A stretch of DNA of 5,060 nucleotides, from the NCBI GenBank assembly GCA_017472375.1, contig JAFUQL010000013.1, positions 1-5,060 on the forward strand, written 5' to 3'. Each line of letters begins with the position of its first letter. Position 1 is the stretch's first letter. This DNA comes from Oscillospiraceae bacterium (GTDB lineage Bacteria; Bacillota; Clostridia; Oscillospirales; Ruminococcaceae). Below are positions 1 to 5,059 of this stretch, piece after piece. The notes beneath the pieces were generated by a model. That model worked only from the letters and a program-made list of their open reading frames with translations. It did no database searches and was not told the origin of the DNA. The translations under genes were made by a program, and so were the position numbers.

Positions 1-1
1 C

Positions 2-613
2 GAGCTGCTGACCGGGCGCGGTGTCCCGGTGTGGGTGATGGAGCCGGTGCGCGGCGGCAAGCTGGTAAATCTGCCCGAGCAGGACCGAGAGGATCTGAGC
101 GCCCTGCACCCCGACTGGTCGGTGCCTTCCTGGTGCTTCCGCTTTTTGCAGGGGCTGCCCGGCGTACAGATGATCCTGAGCGGTATGTCCAATATGGAGC
201 AGCTGGAGGACAATCTGGCCACCTTTGCCCAGCGCGCCCCGCTGAACGAGGCGGAGACCGACACCCTGCTGGACATCGCCGAGGGACTGAAGAACTCGGT
301 GCCCTGCACCGCCTGCCGGTACTGCGTGGCCGGCTGCCCAATGGGGCTGGACATCCCCGGGCTGATCTCCATTTACAATGATATGCGGTTCGCCGTCTCC
401 GCAAACCACGCCATCCGCATGGAGGGCATCCCCGCCGAGCAATGGCCCTCCGCCTGCATCGGCTGCGGCAAATGCACCCGCAGCTGCCCCCAGAACATCG
501 ACGTTCCCGCCGTGATGAAGGACTTTGCCGCCGAGGCCGCCAAGCTGCCCCGCTGGTCTGAGATCTGCCGCAAGCGGGAAGAGGCTGAGCAGGCCAAACA
601 GGCCGCCAAATGA
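2..613 (+). CDS. Aldo/keto reductase with C-terminal 4Fe-4S ferredoxin domain (5'-truncated by window edge)
   Basis: The reading frame is open from the left edge, so the start and the N-terminal half lie outside; 203 residues are visible. The first visible stretch, with MEPVRGGKL at residues 13-21, matches the late strands of the aldo/keto reductase TIM barrel, and ILSGMSNMEQLEDN (58-71) is the usual nucleotide-binding end of that barrel. A ferredoxin-like tail follows, with C102-x2-C105-x2-C108-x3-C112-P and C152-x2-C155-x2-C158-x3-C162-P, enough ligands for two [4Fe-4S] clusters. This fits the COG1453-type reductases of anaerobes, which are usually about 370-390 residues, so roughly half is missing. 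The tail ends in a charged Lys/Glu/Ala helix. The catalytic Asp-Tyr-Lys-His residues would lie upstream and cannot be checked. The family is predicted to be a cytoplasmic oxidoreductase; substrate and electron partner are unknown. A GTG at 29 lies inside the barrel sequence and is not a real start. A terminator follows 17 nt after the stop. Confidence 0.93.
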   Translation, partial: ELLTGRGVPVWVMEPVRGGKLVNLPEQDREDLSALHPDWSVPSWCFRFLQGLPGVQMILSGMSNMEQLEDNLATFAQRAPLNEAETDTLLDIAEGLKNSVPCTACRYCVAGCPMGLDIPGLISIYNDMRFAVSANHAIRMEGIPAEQWPSACIGCGKCTRSCPQNIDVPAVMKDFAAEAAKLPRWSEICRKREEAEQAKQAAK

Positions 614-630
614 TCCCCCGATAGAAACGG

Positions 631-666
631 CCCCCCGGATGCTGCCGCACCGGGGGGATTTTTATT
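631..666 (+). terminator. Rho-independent terminator of the aldo/keto reductase gene
   Basis: An 8-bp perfect GC stem, CCCCCCGG at 631-638 with CCGGGGGG at 650-657, closes an 11-nt loop. It is followed by A and then TTTTTATT. It starts 17 nt past the reductase stop and separates that gene from the promoter of the next operon. Confidence 0.93.
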
Positions 667-693
667 GCAGGGAAACGGATAATGTGCTATGCT
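665..693 (+). promoter_or_regulatory. Sigma-A-type promoter of the transporter-aminotransferase operon
   Basis: A TTGCAG -35 box (665-670) and a TATGCT -10 box (688-693) are separated by exactly 17 nt. A TG lies one base upstream of the -10 box (TGC at 685-687), giving an extended -10 element. Transcription should start near position 700. This places the ATG at 682 inside the promoter, supporting the downstream TTG start of the transporter. The element follows directly on the preceding terminator, as expected for a new transcription unit. Confidence 0.7.
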
Positions 694-702
694 AAAGTGG
701 AA

Positions 703-735
703 CCACTGAGTGGGGCCTTTGCGGAACACGGCCCC
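703..735 (+). promoter_or_regulatory. Leader dyad and small hairpin upstream of the transporter gene
   Basis: The predicted leader of about 57 nt holds two dyads. CCACT-G-AGTGG (703-713) is an 11-nt palindrome around one central base, just past the predicted transcription start. GGGGCC (712-717) can pair with GGCCCC (730-735) across a 12-nt loop. The two structures overlap at 712-713. The hairpin ends before the ribosome binding site (744-749) and does not cover it. There is no T-run, so it is not a terminator. An operator or RNA-stability role is possible but unproven. Confidence 0.3.
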
Positions 736-743
736 CAAAAAAC

Positions 744-759
744 GGAGGAATCATACTTG
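744..759 (+). promoter_or_regulatory. Ribosome binding site that selects a TTG start for the transporter
   Basis: GGAGGA at 744-749 sits 7 nt before TTG at 757-759, which is in frame with the transporter. The only in-frame ATG upstream, at 682, has no such site and lies inside the promoter. This arrangement decides the start. Confidence 0.85.
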
Positions 760-1653
760 CATTCAAAGAATTTGCGGGGCAGCCTGATGTGTCTGCTGGC
801 CGCGGCTATCTGGGGCGCGGCCTTTGTTGCCCAGAGCGTGGGCATGGACTATGTGGGCCCCTTCACCTTCAATTTCAGCCGGATGCTGCTGGGCAGCGCG
901 GTGCTGGTACCGGTCATCCTGTGGCGGGACAGCCGCAGCCCCTCTTACCGCAAGGCCCACGGCCTGCCCGAGCTGGGCAGCCGCCGCACGCTGGTGCTGG
1001 GCGGCGTGTGCTGCGGCGTGATGCTGTTCATCGGCAGCACCCTGCAGCAGATCGGCATCCAGTACACCAGTGCCGGCAAAGCCGGCTTCATCACCGCGCT
1101 GTATGTGGTACTGGTGCCCATCGCGGGTCTGGCCTTCGGCCGCCGCCCCCGCTGGTGGGTGTGGCTGGGCGTGGTGCTCAGCGCCGCAGGGCTGTGGCTG
1201 CTGTGCATGAATGGCCCCATGGGGCTGAATCCCGGCGACGGCCTGGTGATGCTGTGCGCGGTAGGCTTCACCTTCCACATTCTGGTGGTGGACCACTTCT
1301 CGCCTTTGGTGGACGGCGTAAAGCTGTCCTGCATCCAGTTCTTCACCTGCGGGATGCTGAACCTCATCCCCATGCTGCTCACCGAGCAGGTGAGCCTGAC
1401 CGCCCTGATGGGCGCGGCTGCTCCCATCCTGTACGCAGGCATCCTGAGCTGCGGTGTGGCCTATACCCTGCAGGTGGTGGCCCAGAAGGACACCGACCCC
1501 ACCCTCGCCAGCCTGATCCTCTGCCTGGAGAGCGTGTTCGCAGTGATCTTCGGCGCGCTGCTGCTGAAAGAGAGCCTGACCACCCGGGAGCTGCTGGGCT
1601 GCGGGCTGATGTTCGCGGCCATCCTGCTGGCGCAGCGGCCTGACGACGACTGA
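757..1653 (+). CDS. DMT-superfamily (EamA) membrane transporter
   Basis: From the TTG start the product is 298 residues, normal for EamA-type drug/metabolite transporters. About ten hydrophobic segments are visible (near 8-25, 36-56, 78-96, 108-127, 134-152, 160-177, 188-207, 217-240, 250-270 and 277-293), in two repeats of five, the two-EamA layout of this family. Family-typical stretches are AAIWGAAFVAQ near the N-terminus, TSAGKAGFITALYVVLVPI (104-122) closing the first half, and ESVFAVIFGALLLKE (258-272) in the last helix pair. The protein should sit in the cytoplasmic membrane. Members move amino acids, nucleosides, cofactors or small drugs, often as exporters, and this sequence does not reveal which. 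It has its own promoter and is followed after 37 nt by an aminotransferase with no terminator between, so the two are probably cotranscribed. An amino acid or keto acid substrate would fit that context, but this is inference. Confidence 0.93.
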   Translation: MHSKNLRGSLMCLLAAAIWGAAFVAQSVGMDYVGPFTFNFSRMLLGSAVLVPVILWRDSRSPSYRKAHGLPELGSRRTLVLGGVCCGVMLFIGSTLQQIGIQYTSAGKAGFITALYVVLVPIAGLAFGRRPRWWVWLGVVLSAAGLWLLCMNGPMGLNPGDGLVMLCAVGFTFHILVVDHFSPLVDGVKLSCIQFFTCGMLNLIPMLLTEQVSLTALMGAAAPILYAGILSCGVAYTLQVVAQKDTDPTLASLILCLESVFAVIFGALLLKESLTTRELLGCGLMFAAILLAQRPDDD

Positions 1654-1690
1654 ACCTCATCATTTCAGAATACAAACAGGAGGAACCACC

Positions 1691-2875
1691 ATGCTGAATC
1701 CGCATTATCTGGAGATGCTCGGAAAGAAATCGGTCATCCGCGAGATGAGCGTCTGGGCCACCAACCGCGCCGCCGAGATCGGTGCCGAGAACGTGTTCAA
1801 CTACAGCCTGGGCAACCCCAGTGTGCCCGCGCCCCAGGCCTTCACCGACGAGATGCTGCGCCTGCTGCAGAGCGAATCCCCCATGGCGCTGCACGGCTAC
1901 AGCCCCACGCTGGGCATCCAGAGCGTGCGGCAGGCGGTGGCTGACTCGCTGAAGGCCCGCTTCGGCGTGCCCTATGAGGCCAAACACATCTTTATGACCA
2001 GCGGCGCGGCGGGCGCAGTGGCCCACGCGGTGCGTGCCGTCACCCAGCCGGGCGACGTGATGCTCACCTTCGCGCCCTACTTCCCCGAATACAACCCCTA
2101 CATCGGCGGCACCGGGGTGGAGCTGCAGATCGTGCCCGCCTCCATCGAGGACTTCCAGATCCAGTTTGATGCCTTTGAGGCCATGCTGACCCCCAAGGTC
2201 ACCAGCGTGCTGGTGAACACCCCCAACAACCCCTCCGGCGTGGTGTATACCACCGCCACCCTGCAGAAGCTGGCCGCCATCCTGCGGGCCAAAGGCGCAG
2301 AGTACGGGCATCCCATCTACCTGATCAGCGACGAGCCCTACCGGGAGATCCAGTTTGCCGGGGTGGACGGCCCCTTTGTGGCCAGCCAGTACGAGCACAC
2401 CCTGACCTGCTACAGCTTCTCCAAGAGCCTGAGCCTCCCCGGCGAGCGCATCGGCTATGTGGCCGTGAACCCCGCCGCCGAGGGCGCAGACCTGATCGCC
2501 GATATGTGCGGCCAGATCAGCCGCGAGACCGGCCACAACTGCCCGCCCAGCATCATCCAGCTGGCGGTGAGCAAGGTGCTGGACCAGACCAGCGACCTGA
2601 GCGTGTACGAGACCAACATGAACCTGCTGTACAACGAGCTGACCAGCCTGGGCTTCCGCTGCGTCAAGCCGGGCGGCACCTTCTACATCTTCCCGCAGGC
2701 GCTGGAGCCGGATGCGGTGGCCTTCTGTGAGCGGGCCAAGCAGTTCAATCTGGTGCTGGTGCCCAGCAACAACTTCGGTGTGCCCGGGCACTTCCGCATG
2801 GCCTACTGTGTGGACACCGAGACGGTGGAGCGCAGCCTGCCCGCCCTGCGCGCGCTGGCCGCCAGCTACCGCTGA
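1691..2875 (+). CDS. Pyridoxal-phosphate-dependent aminotransferase, class I/II (fold type I)
   Basis: A 394-residue cytoplasmic enzyme of normal family length. The ATG has AGGAGG (1678-1683) 7 nt upstream. Visible active-site signatures: TSGAAGAV (103-110), a phosphate-binding turn; NTPNNPSG (176-183) with the conserved N180; SDEPY (213-217) with D214 for the pyridine nitrogen and Y217 for the PLP hydroxyl; SFSKSLSLPGERIGY (242-256) with K245 as the Schiff-base lysine and R253; and GHFRM (366-370) with R369, the usual binder of the substrate alpha-carboxylate. All key residues are present, so the enzyme should be active, moving an amino group between an amino acid and a 2-oxo acid. It belongs with the aspartate/alanine-type COG0436 enzymes; substrate cannot be assigned from sequence alone. 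The N-terminal segment (1-35) is somewhat unlike textbook AspC. It is the likely second gene of an operon with the transporter and ends at a strong terminator. Confidence 0.95.
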   Translation: MLNPHYLEMLGKKSVIREMSVWATNRAAEIGAENVFNYSLGNPSVPAPQAFTDEMLRLLQSESPMALHGYSPTLGIQSVRQAVADSLKARFGVPYEAKHIFMTSGAAGAVAHAVRAVTQPGDVMLTFAPYFPEYNPYIGGTGVELQIVPASIEDFQIQFDAFEAMLTPKVTSVLVNTPNNPSGVVYTTATLQKLAAILRAKGAEYGHPIYLISDEPYREIQFAGVDGPFVASQYEHTLTCYSFSKSLSLPGERIGYVAVNPAAEGADLIADMCGQISRETGHNCPPSIIQLAVSKVLDQTSDLSVYETNMNLLYNELTSLGFRCVKPGGTFYIFPQALEPDAVAFCERAKQFNLVLVPSNNFGVPGHFRMAYCVDTETVERSLPALRALAASYR

Positions 2876-2900
2876 GCCGCAGCTTCTGAACCATAAAGAA

Positions 2901-2946
2901 TGCCCCTCTCCCGCCGCCCGAACAGGGCAGGGGAGAGGGGCATTTT
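2901..2946. terminator. Bidirectional rho-independent terminator between convergent units
   Basis: A 12-bp perfect stem pairs 2901-2912 (TGCCCCTCTCCC) with 2931-2942. Inside the 18-nt loop a further GCCC/GGGC pair (2916-2919 with 2925-2928) can form. On the plus strand it is followed by TTTTGTTG; on the minus strand by TTCTTTAT. It lies 26 nt past the aminotransferase stop and 17 nt past the stop of the converging minus-strand gene, so it can serve both. Confidence 0.93.
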
Positions 2947-2958
2947 GTTGACCAGTGC

Positions 2959-3402
2959 TTACAAAAACTGTTCCAGTGCCCGCAGGTTGTCCCGCTGAAA
3001 GGCCAACAGTTCATCCGCCAGCTTTTTTGCGCCCTCCGAGGCGCCCGGGTTGCGGTTTTGGGCCTGCACACACTCGGTGATGCCCATGTTGGTGCCCTCC
3101 ACCATCATCTCGGCCAGTTTTTGGGTGCTGCGGTCGCCCATCAGTCGGCTGGCCACCCCAAGCTTCGCGCCCAGCTTTTCCAGTGCGCCCGCGCCTTCCG
3201 CCTGCTTGCCCAGCGCCGCCACCGCGGTGTGGGCCTTCTGGTTCAGGGTGCGGTAGCCCCGCTGCTCCTCCAGAAGTTCCGCCCGCAAAAGCCGGTCCTC
3301 GGTCAGAGGCAGCATCTGCTCCAGGGTGTTCTTGCCCATCTCGGTGCCCCGCACCAACTGCTGCAGAAGATCCAGATTCTCCTGCTGATCCACATGATCC
3401 AT
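2959..3402 (-). CDS. Small all-helical protein of unknown function with an internal repeat
   Basis: The product is 147 residues with no signal peptide, membrane segment or Cys cluster (single Cys at 111); it should be cytoplasmic. The start ATG has AAGGAGG 8 nt upstream (3411-3417). It is rich in Leu, Glu, Gln, Ala and Lys, with few predicted breaks, suggesting a bundle of four or five helices. Two halves resemble each other: LVRGTEMG (16-23) matches MVEGTNMG (100-107), and AELLEEQRGYRTLNQ (41-55) matches DELLAFQRDNLRALEQ (130-145). This points to an ancient duplication of a helical hairpin. From memory it resembles widespread uncharacterised proteins of about 145 residues in Clostridia, but I can name no family with confidence. 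A ferritin-like four-helix bundle is conceivable, yet no convincing pair of ExxH iron-ligand motifs is visible. It lies downstream of the GGDEF-like gene, with a terminator between, and ends at the shared bidirectional terminator. Confidence 0.85.
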   Translation of the reverse strand: MDHVDQQENLDLLQQLVRGTEMGKNTLEQMLPLTEDRLLRAELLEEQRGYRTLNQKAHTAVAALGKQAEGAGALEKLGAKLGVASRLMGDRSTQKLAEMMVEGTNMGITECVQAQNRNPGASEGAKKLADELLAFQRDNLRALEQFL

Positions 3403-3432
3403 CCGTTCACCCTCCTTGAGATCGGGGCATAC

Positions 3433-3468
3433 AAAAGCGCCCCCGGGAACAGTGTGCTCCCGGGGGCG
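3433..3468 (-). terminator. Rho-independent terminator after the GGDEF-like gene
   Basis: An 11-bp perfect stem pairs 3438-3448 (CGCCCCCGGGA) with 3458-3468 around a 9-nt loop. Read on the minus strand, the stem is followed by C, TTTT and G (T-run at 3433-3436). It begins 14 nt past the stop of the GGDEF-like gene. It leaves only about 30 nt before the start codon of the next minus-strand gene. Confidence 0.88.
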
Positions 3469-3482
3469 GCTGATTATTCAGT

Positions 3483-4373
3483 TTACAGGTATTTCACCTT
3501 GCCGTCGCCGGCGTCCTTGGCCTCCTTCAGGCGGCCCATCAGCAGCGCCAGCAGCTCGTCCCAGGTGCCGTGCTCAGTCTCCAGCAGGCCGCCGATGGCG
3601 ATGGCCAGCTGGATGGGCACCAGCTTGTTGTTCATGGAGCCACAGACACAGTGGCCGCCGATGCGGTCGTACTCGCTCTGGATGGATGCCTGGAACTCCG
3701 GCAGGGTGCGCCGGCTGGGGTACTCCACCAGCAGGAATTGATCGCTGTGGAAGCGGGCCACAAACTGGCCCTCGGTCATATCCAGCCGGAACCAGTTGGG
3801 CACATAGCACAGCACCTGATCGGCCACGGCATCGCCGTACTCCTGTGCCAGCGCCTTGAAACGGCGCACGTCCACGATGGCAGCGTGCACATGCTGGCCC
3901 TGTGCGAACAGCTGGGGCAGCTTGTGGGCAAAGTAGCCCTCCACATACTGGCGGTTGTACACACCGGTGAGGAAATCCCGCACCTGGGTCTCGCTGTACT
4001 GCTCCAGCATCCGCTTCTGGGCATCCGCCTGATGGCCCCAGTCGGCCATCTGGGCACTCACATTGGAAGCCGTTTCGATCACCAGGGGGCGGCCCTCCAG
4101 GCACAGGGGGCGTGCGGTCACCGCGAACACCTCACCGCCCAGGCCCTCCATCTTGAAGCTGGCCGCATGGTGATGCATGGCCTGATAGCCCGAACAGTTG
4201 GTGCAGCGGTCCTCAAAGCCCCAGCGGCAGCCGCAGCCCTCCTCAAAGGGGGCAAAACCGTTCTCCTCATCGAAGCACTGGCCGGTGAGCGGATCGGTGA
4301 GCTGGACCTTGTCAAACATCTTTTTCAGCGCCTGAATGTGGTCCGCGAGTTCCTGAGCAGTGTAGTTTTTCAT
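3483..4373 (-). CDS. Degenerate GGDEF-domain protein with Cys-rich N-terminal sensor-like domain
   Basis: A 296-residue soluble protein. Residues 15-105 look like a PAS-like sensor, opening with LTDPLTG (25-31) and carrying C47-x-C49-x7-C57-x2-C60 plus a run of three His at 67-69; metal or redox binding is inferred. A linker helix (107-130) leads to a GGDEF-like domain at 131-296: DFLTGVYNRQY (133-143), VDVRRFK (167-173), ARFHSDQF (206-213), and an ending LKEAKDAGDGKV typical of GGDEF C-termini. The signature motif reads HSDQF instead of GGDEF: both Gly and the catalytic Glu are replaced. The second Asp of DxD is Arg170, the substrate-contacting Asn-Asp after FK is Ala-Gln, and the RxxD inhibitory-site position reads TEGQ. 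Diguanylate cyclase activity is therefore unlikely; a nucleotide-binding or protein-binding pseudo-enzyme is more plausible. I chose the ATG at 4373 because AAGGAG lies upstream; an in-frame ATG at 4466 would add 31 residues with no ribosome binding site and no domain character. Confidence 0.88.
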   Translation of the reverse strand: MKNYTAQELADHIQALKKMFDKVQLTDPLTGQCFDEENGFAPFEEGCGCRWGFEDRCTNCSGYQAMHHHAASFKMEGLGGEVFAVTARPLCLEGRPLVIETASNVSAQMADWGHQADAQKRMLEQYSETQVRDFLTGVYNRQYVEGYFAHKLPQLFAQGQHVHAAIVDVRRFKALAQEYGDAVADQVLCYVPNWFRLDMTEGQFVARFHSDQFLLVEYPSRRTLPEFQASIQSEYDRIGGHCVCGSMNNKLVPIQLAIAIGGLLETEHGTWDELLALLMGRLKEAKDAGDGKVKYL

Positions 4374-4385
4374 AACGTCCGGTGT

Positions 4386-4391
4386 CTCCTT
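4386..4391 (-). promoter_or_regulatory. Ribosome binding site deciding the start of the GGDEF-like gene
   Basis: Read on the minus strand this is AAGGAG, 12 nt before the ATG at 4373. The spacing is longer than usual, but no in-frame start codon lies closer. The alternative ATG at 4466 has no comparable site. This favours the shorter protein. Confidence 0.65.
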
Positions 4392-4406
4392 AAACCCGTT
4401 GCGGTG

Positions 4407-4469
4407 GGGATGAAACACGGCCCCTCTGAACAGCCGGGCGGGTGTGGGCCATTCGCCGTTTTTCATACC
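4407..4469 (-). promoter_or_regulatory. Long hairpin in the 5' leader of the GGDEF-like gene
   Basis: Positions 4410-4421 and 4455-4466 are complementary at 11 of 12 positions; two more pairs (4407-4408 with 4468-4469) extend the stem after a mismatch, and CCC/GGG at 4422-4424 and 4446-4448 can stack inside. The structure fills much of the predicted leader of about 100 nt. It covers the upstream ATG at 4466 and leaves the ribosome binding site at 4386-4391 free. I do not recognise a known riboswitch here. It may affect stability or translation; function is unknown. Confidence 0.45.
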
Positions 4470-4482
4470 GATTTATGGTTTT

Positions 4483-4511
4483 AGTATATCATACATCGTC
4501 GTTTTGCACAA
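4483..4511 (-). promoter_or_regulatory. Promoter of the GGDEF-like gene
   Basis: On the minus strand, TTGTGC (4511-4506) and TATACT (4488-4483) are separated by exactly 17 nt. TGA immediately before the -10 box supplies an extended -10 TG. Transcription should begin near 4476. The -35 box is a weak match (TTG only). A second copy of ATTGTGC lies 9 nt further upstream, so the -35 region is a tandem repeat. Confidence 0.6.
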
Positions 4512-4639
4512 TTCGCACAATGTTGAAACATCTATCCATCCCGGTGAAATTTTTGACAATTTGACGGCATAAACCGATAAAGCATTGCTTTTTCGAAGTA
4601 TCTGTATTTTCATCGCAGACAGTTCCGCAGCAGCAGGGC
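4512..4639. other. AT-rich intergenic gap between two minus-strand genes
   Basis: About 130 nt, clearly richer in A and T than the genes around it. It holds the upstream copy of the ATTGTGC repeat, a weak 9-bp hairpin with one mismatch (4575-4583 with 4587-4595, loop ATT), and a plus-strand TTGACA box at 4553-4558 with GATAAA 17 nt on. No strong terminator for the gene ending at 4640 is visible, and I see no coding capacity of its own. Confidence 0.5.
4553..4581 (+). promoter_or_regulatory. Possible plus-strand promoter pointing into the antisense of the downstream gene
   Basis: A perfect TTGACA (4553-4558) is followed after 17 nt by GATAAA (4576-4581), four of six matches to the -10 consensus. 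It faces the 3' end of the minus-strand gene at 4640, so any transcript would be antisense to it. In an AT-rich gap such matches arise by chance, so this is a candidate only. Confidence 0.25.
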
Positions 4640-5059
4640 TCATTCCAGCGCATCGACCAGCGCCTGTGCAAAGGCGGCCCCGGTGCCGGGCAGCTCCGCC
4701 CGCAGCAGGGCAGCCACACCGTCCGGGGCGATGCGGTGGGCCTGGTACTCCCCGGTGGAGAGCCGCTCAGCGGCAAGGCCCGCCGCGCCCGACGCCGCGC
4801 CGGTGGTGGGGGCCAGCCCCACCGATGCGAGCGCGCTCCGGCCCTCGGCGCTGGTGAACAGCCACAGCAGGCAGGCTTCGCCCTGTGCATCGTCTGCAGC
4901 CTCGGGCAGGGCCGCCCATGCGCCGGTGCCGGCAGCCGGCCAGGCCAAAAGCTGCTGTGCCGTCAGGGTGCAGCCGTTTTCCGGGGTCAGTTCCGGCTGC
5001 TTGCAGGGCAGAAGCACCGGGGCGCTCATCTGCGCAGCCTGCACACTGCCCGCCCGGGC
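4640..5059 (-). CDS. C-terminal part of a possible extracellular solute-binding protein (5'-truncated by window edge)
   Basis: The frame is open to the right edge, so this is a partial gene; about 139 residues are visible before the TGA. No convincing ribosome binding site precedes the GTG at 5044 or the ATG that follows, so the true start is probably outside. The composition is rich in Ala, Leu and Gly, with no membrane segment. The stretch ACLLWLFTSAEGRSALASVG is like the 'FLxWLxSxEGxxxLA' segment near the C-terminus of ABC-transporter solute-binding proteins, where the last helices pack against lobe 2, and LAPT follows as in that family. If correct, the whole protein would be a lipoprotein of about 400 residues that captures a sugar, peptide or polyamine. 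The match rests on one short segment, so an unrelated secreted or cytoplasmic protein remains possible. It runs in the same direction as the GGDEF-like gene but is separated from it by an AT-rich gap with a promoter. Confidence 0.6.
   Translation of the reverse strand, partial: ARAGSVQAAQMSAPVLLPCKQPELTPENGCTLTAQQLLAWPAAGTGAWAALPEAADDAQGEACLLWLFTSAEGRSALASVGLAPTTGAASGAAGLAAERLSTGEYQAHRIAPDGVAALLRAELPGTGAAFAQALVDALE

Noticed and set aside
682..756. ATG at 682 as the start of the transporter, adding 25 residues
   Set aside because: It lies inside the predicted promoter, has no ribosome binding site, and the extra residues have no family character. The TTG at 757 has GGAGGA 7 nt upstream and gives a normal-length protein.
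1379..2791. A 470-codon open frame on the minus strand
   Set aside because: It runs antisense to the aminotransferase and the end of the transporter, both with full family signatures. Its Gly/His/Gln/Leu-heavy product shows no recognised domain and is the usual antisense shadow of GC-rich coding DNA.
4374..4466. ATG at 4466 as the start of the GGDEF-like protein
   Set aside because: It lies about 10 nt from the predicted transcription start, has no ribosome binding site, sits in the leader hairpin, and adds 31 residues of low domain character. The ATG at 4373 has AAGGAG upstream.
4374..4476. c-di-GMP (GEMM) riboswitch in the leader of the GGDEF-like gene
   Set aside because: I looked for it because of the GGDEF link, but I do not see the conserved GEMM core or its tetraloop-receptor layout.
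3570..4484. A 304-codon open frame on the plus strand
   Set aside because: It is antisense to the GGDEF-like gene, has a repetitive Leu/His/Gly/Ala composition, and lacks a ribosome binding site or recognised motif.
4575..4595. Hairpin in the AT-rich gap as terminator of the gene ending at 4640
   Set aside because: The stem is AT-rich with a mismatch and a 3-nt loop, and no T-run follows on the minus strand. It is too weak to call.
4489..4890. A 133-codon minus-strand frame crossing the AT-rich gap
   Set aside because: Most of it overlaps the solute-binding-like gene in another frame, with a Pro/Arg/Ser-rich composition typical of a shifted GC-rich frame, and its end runs through the promoter region.
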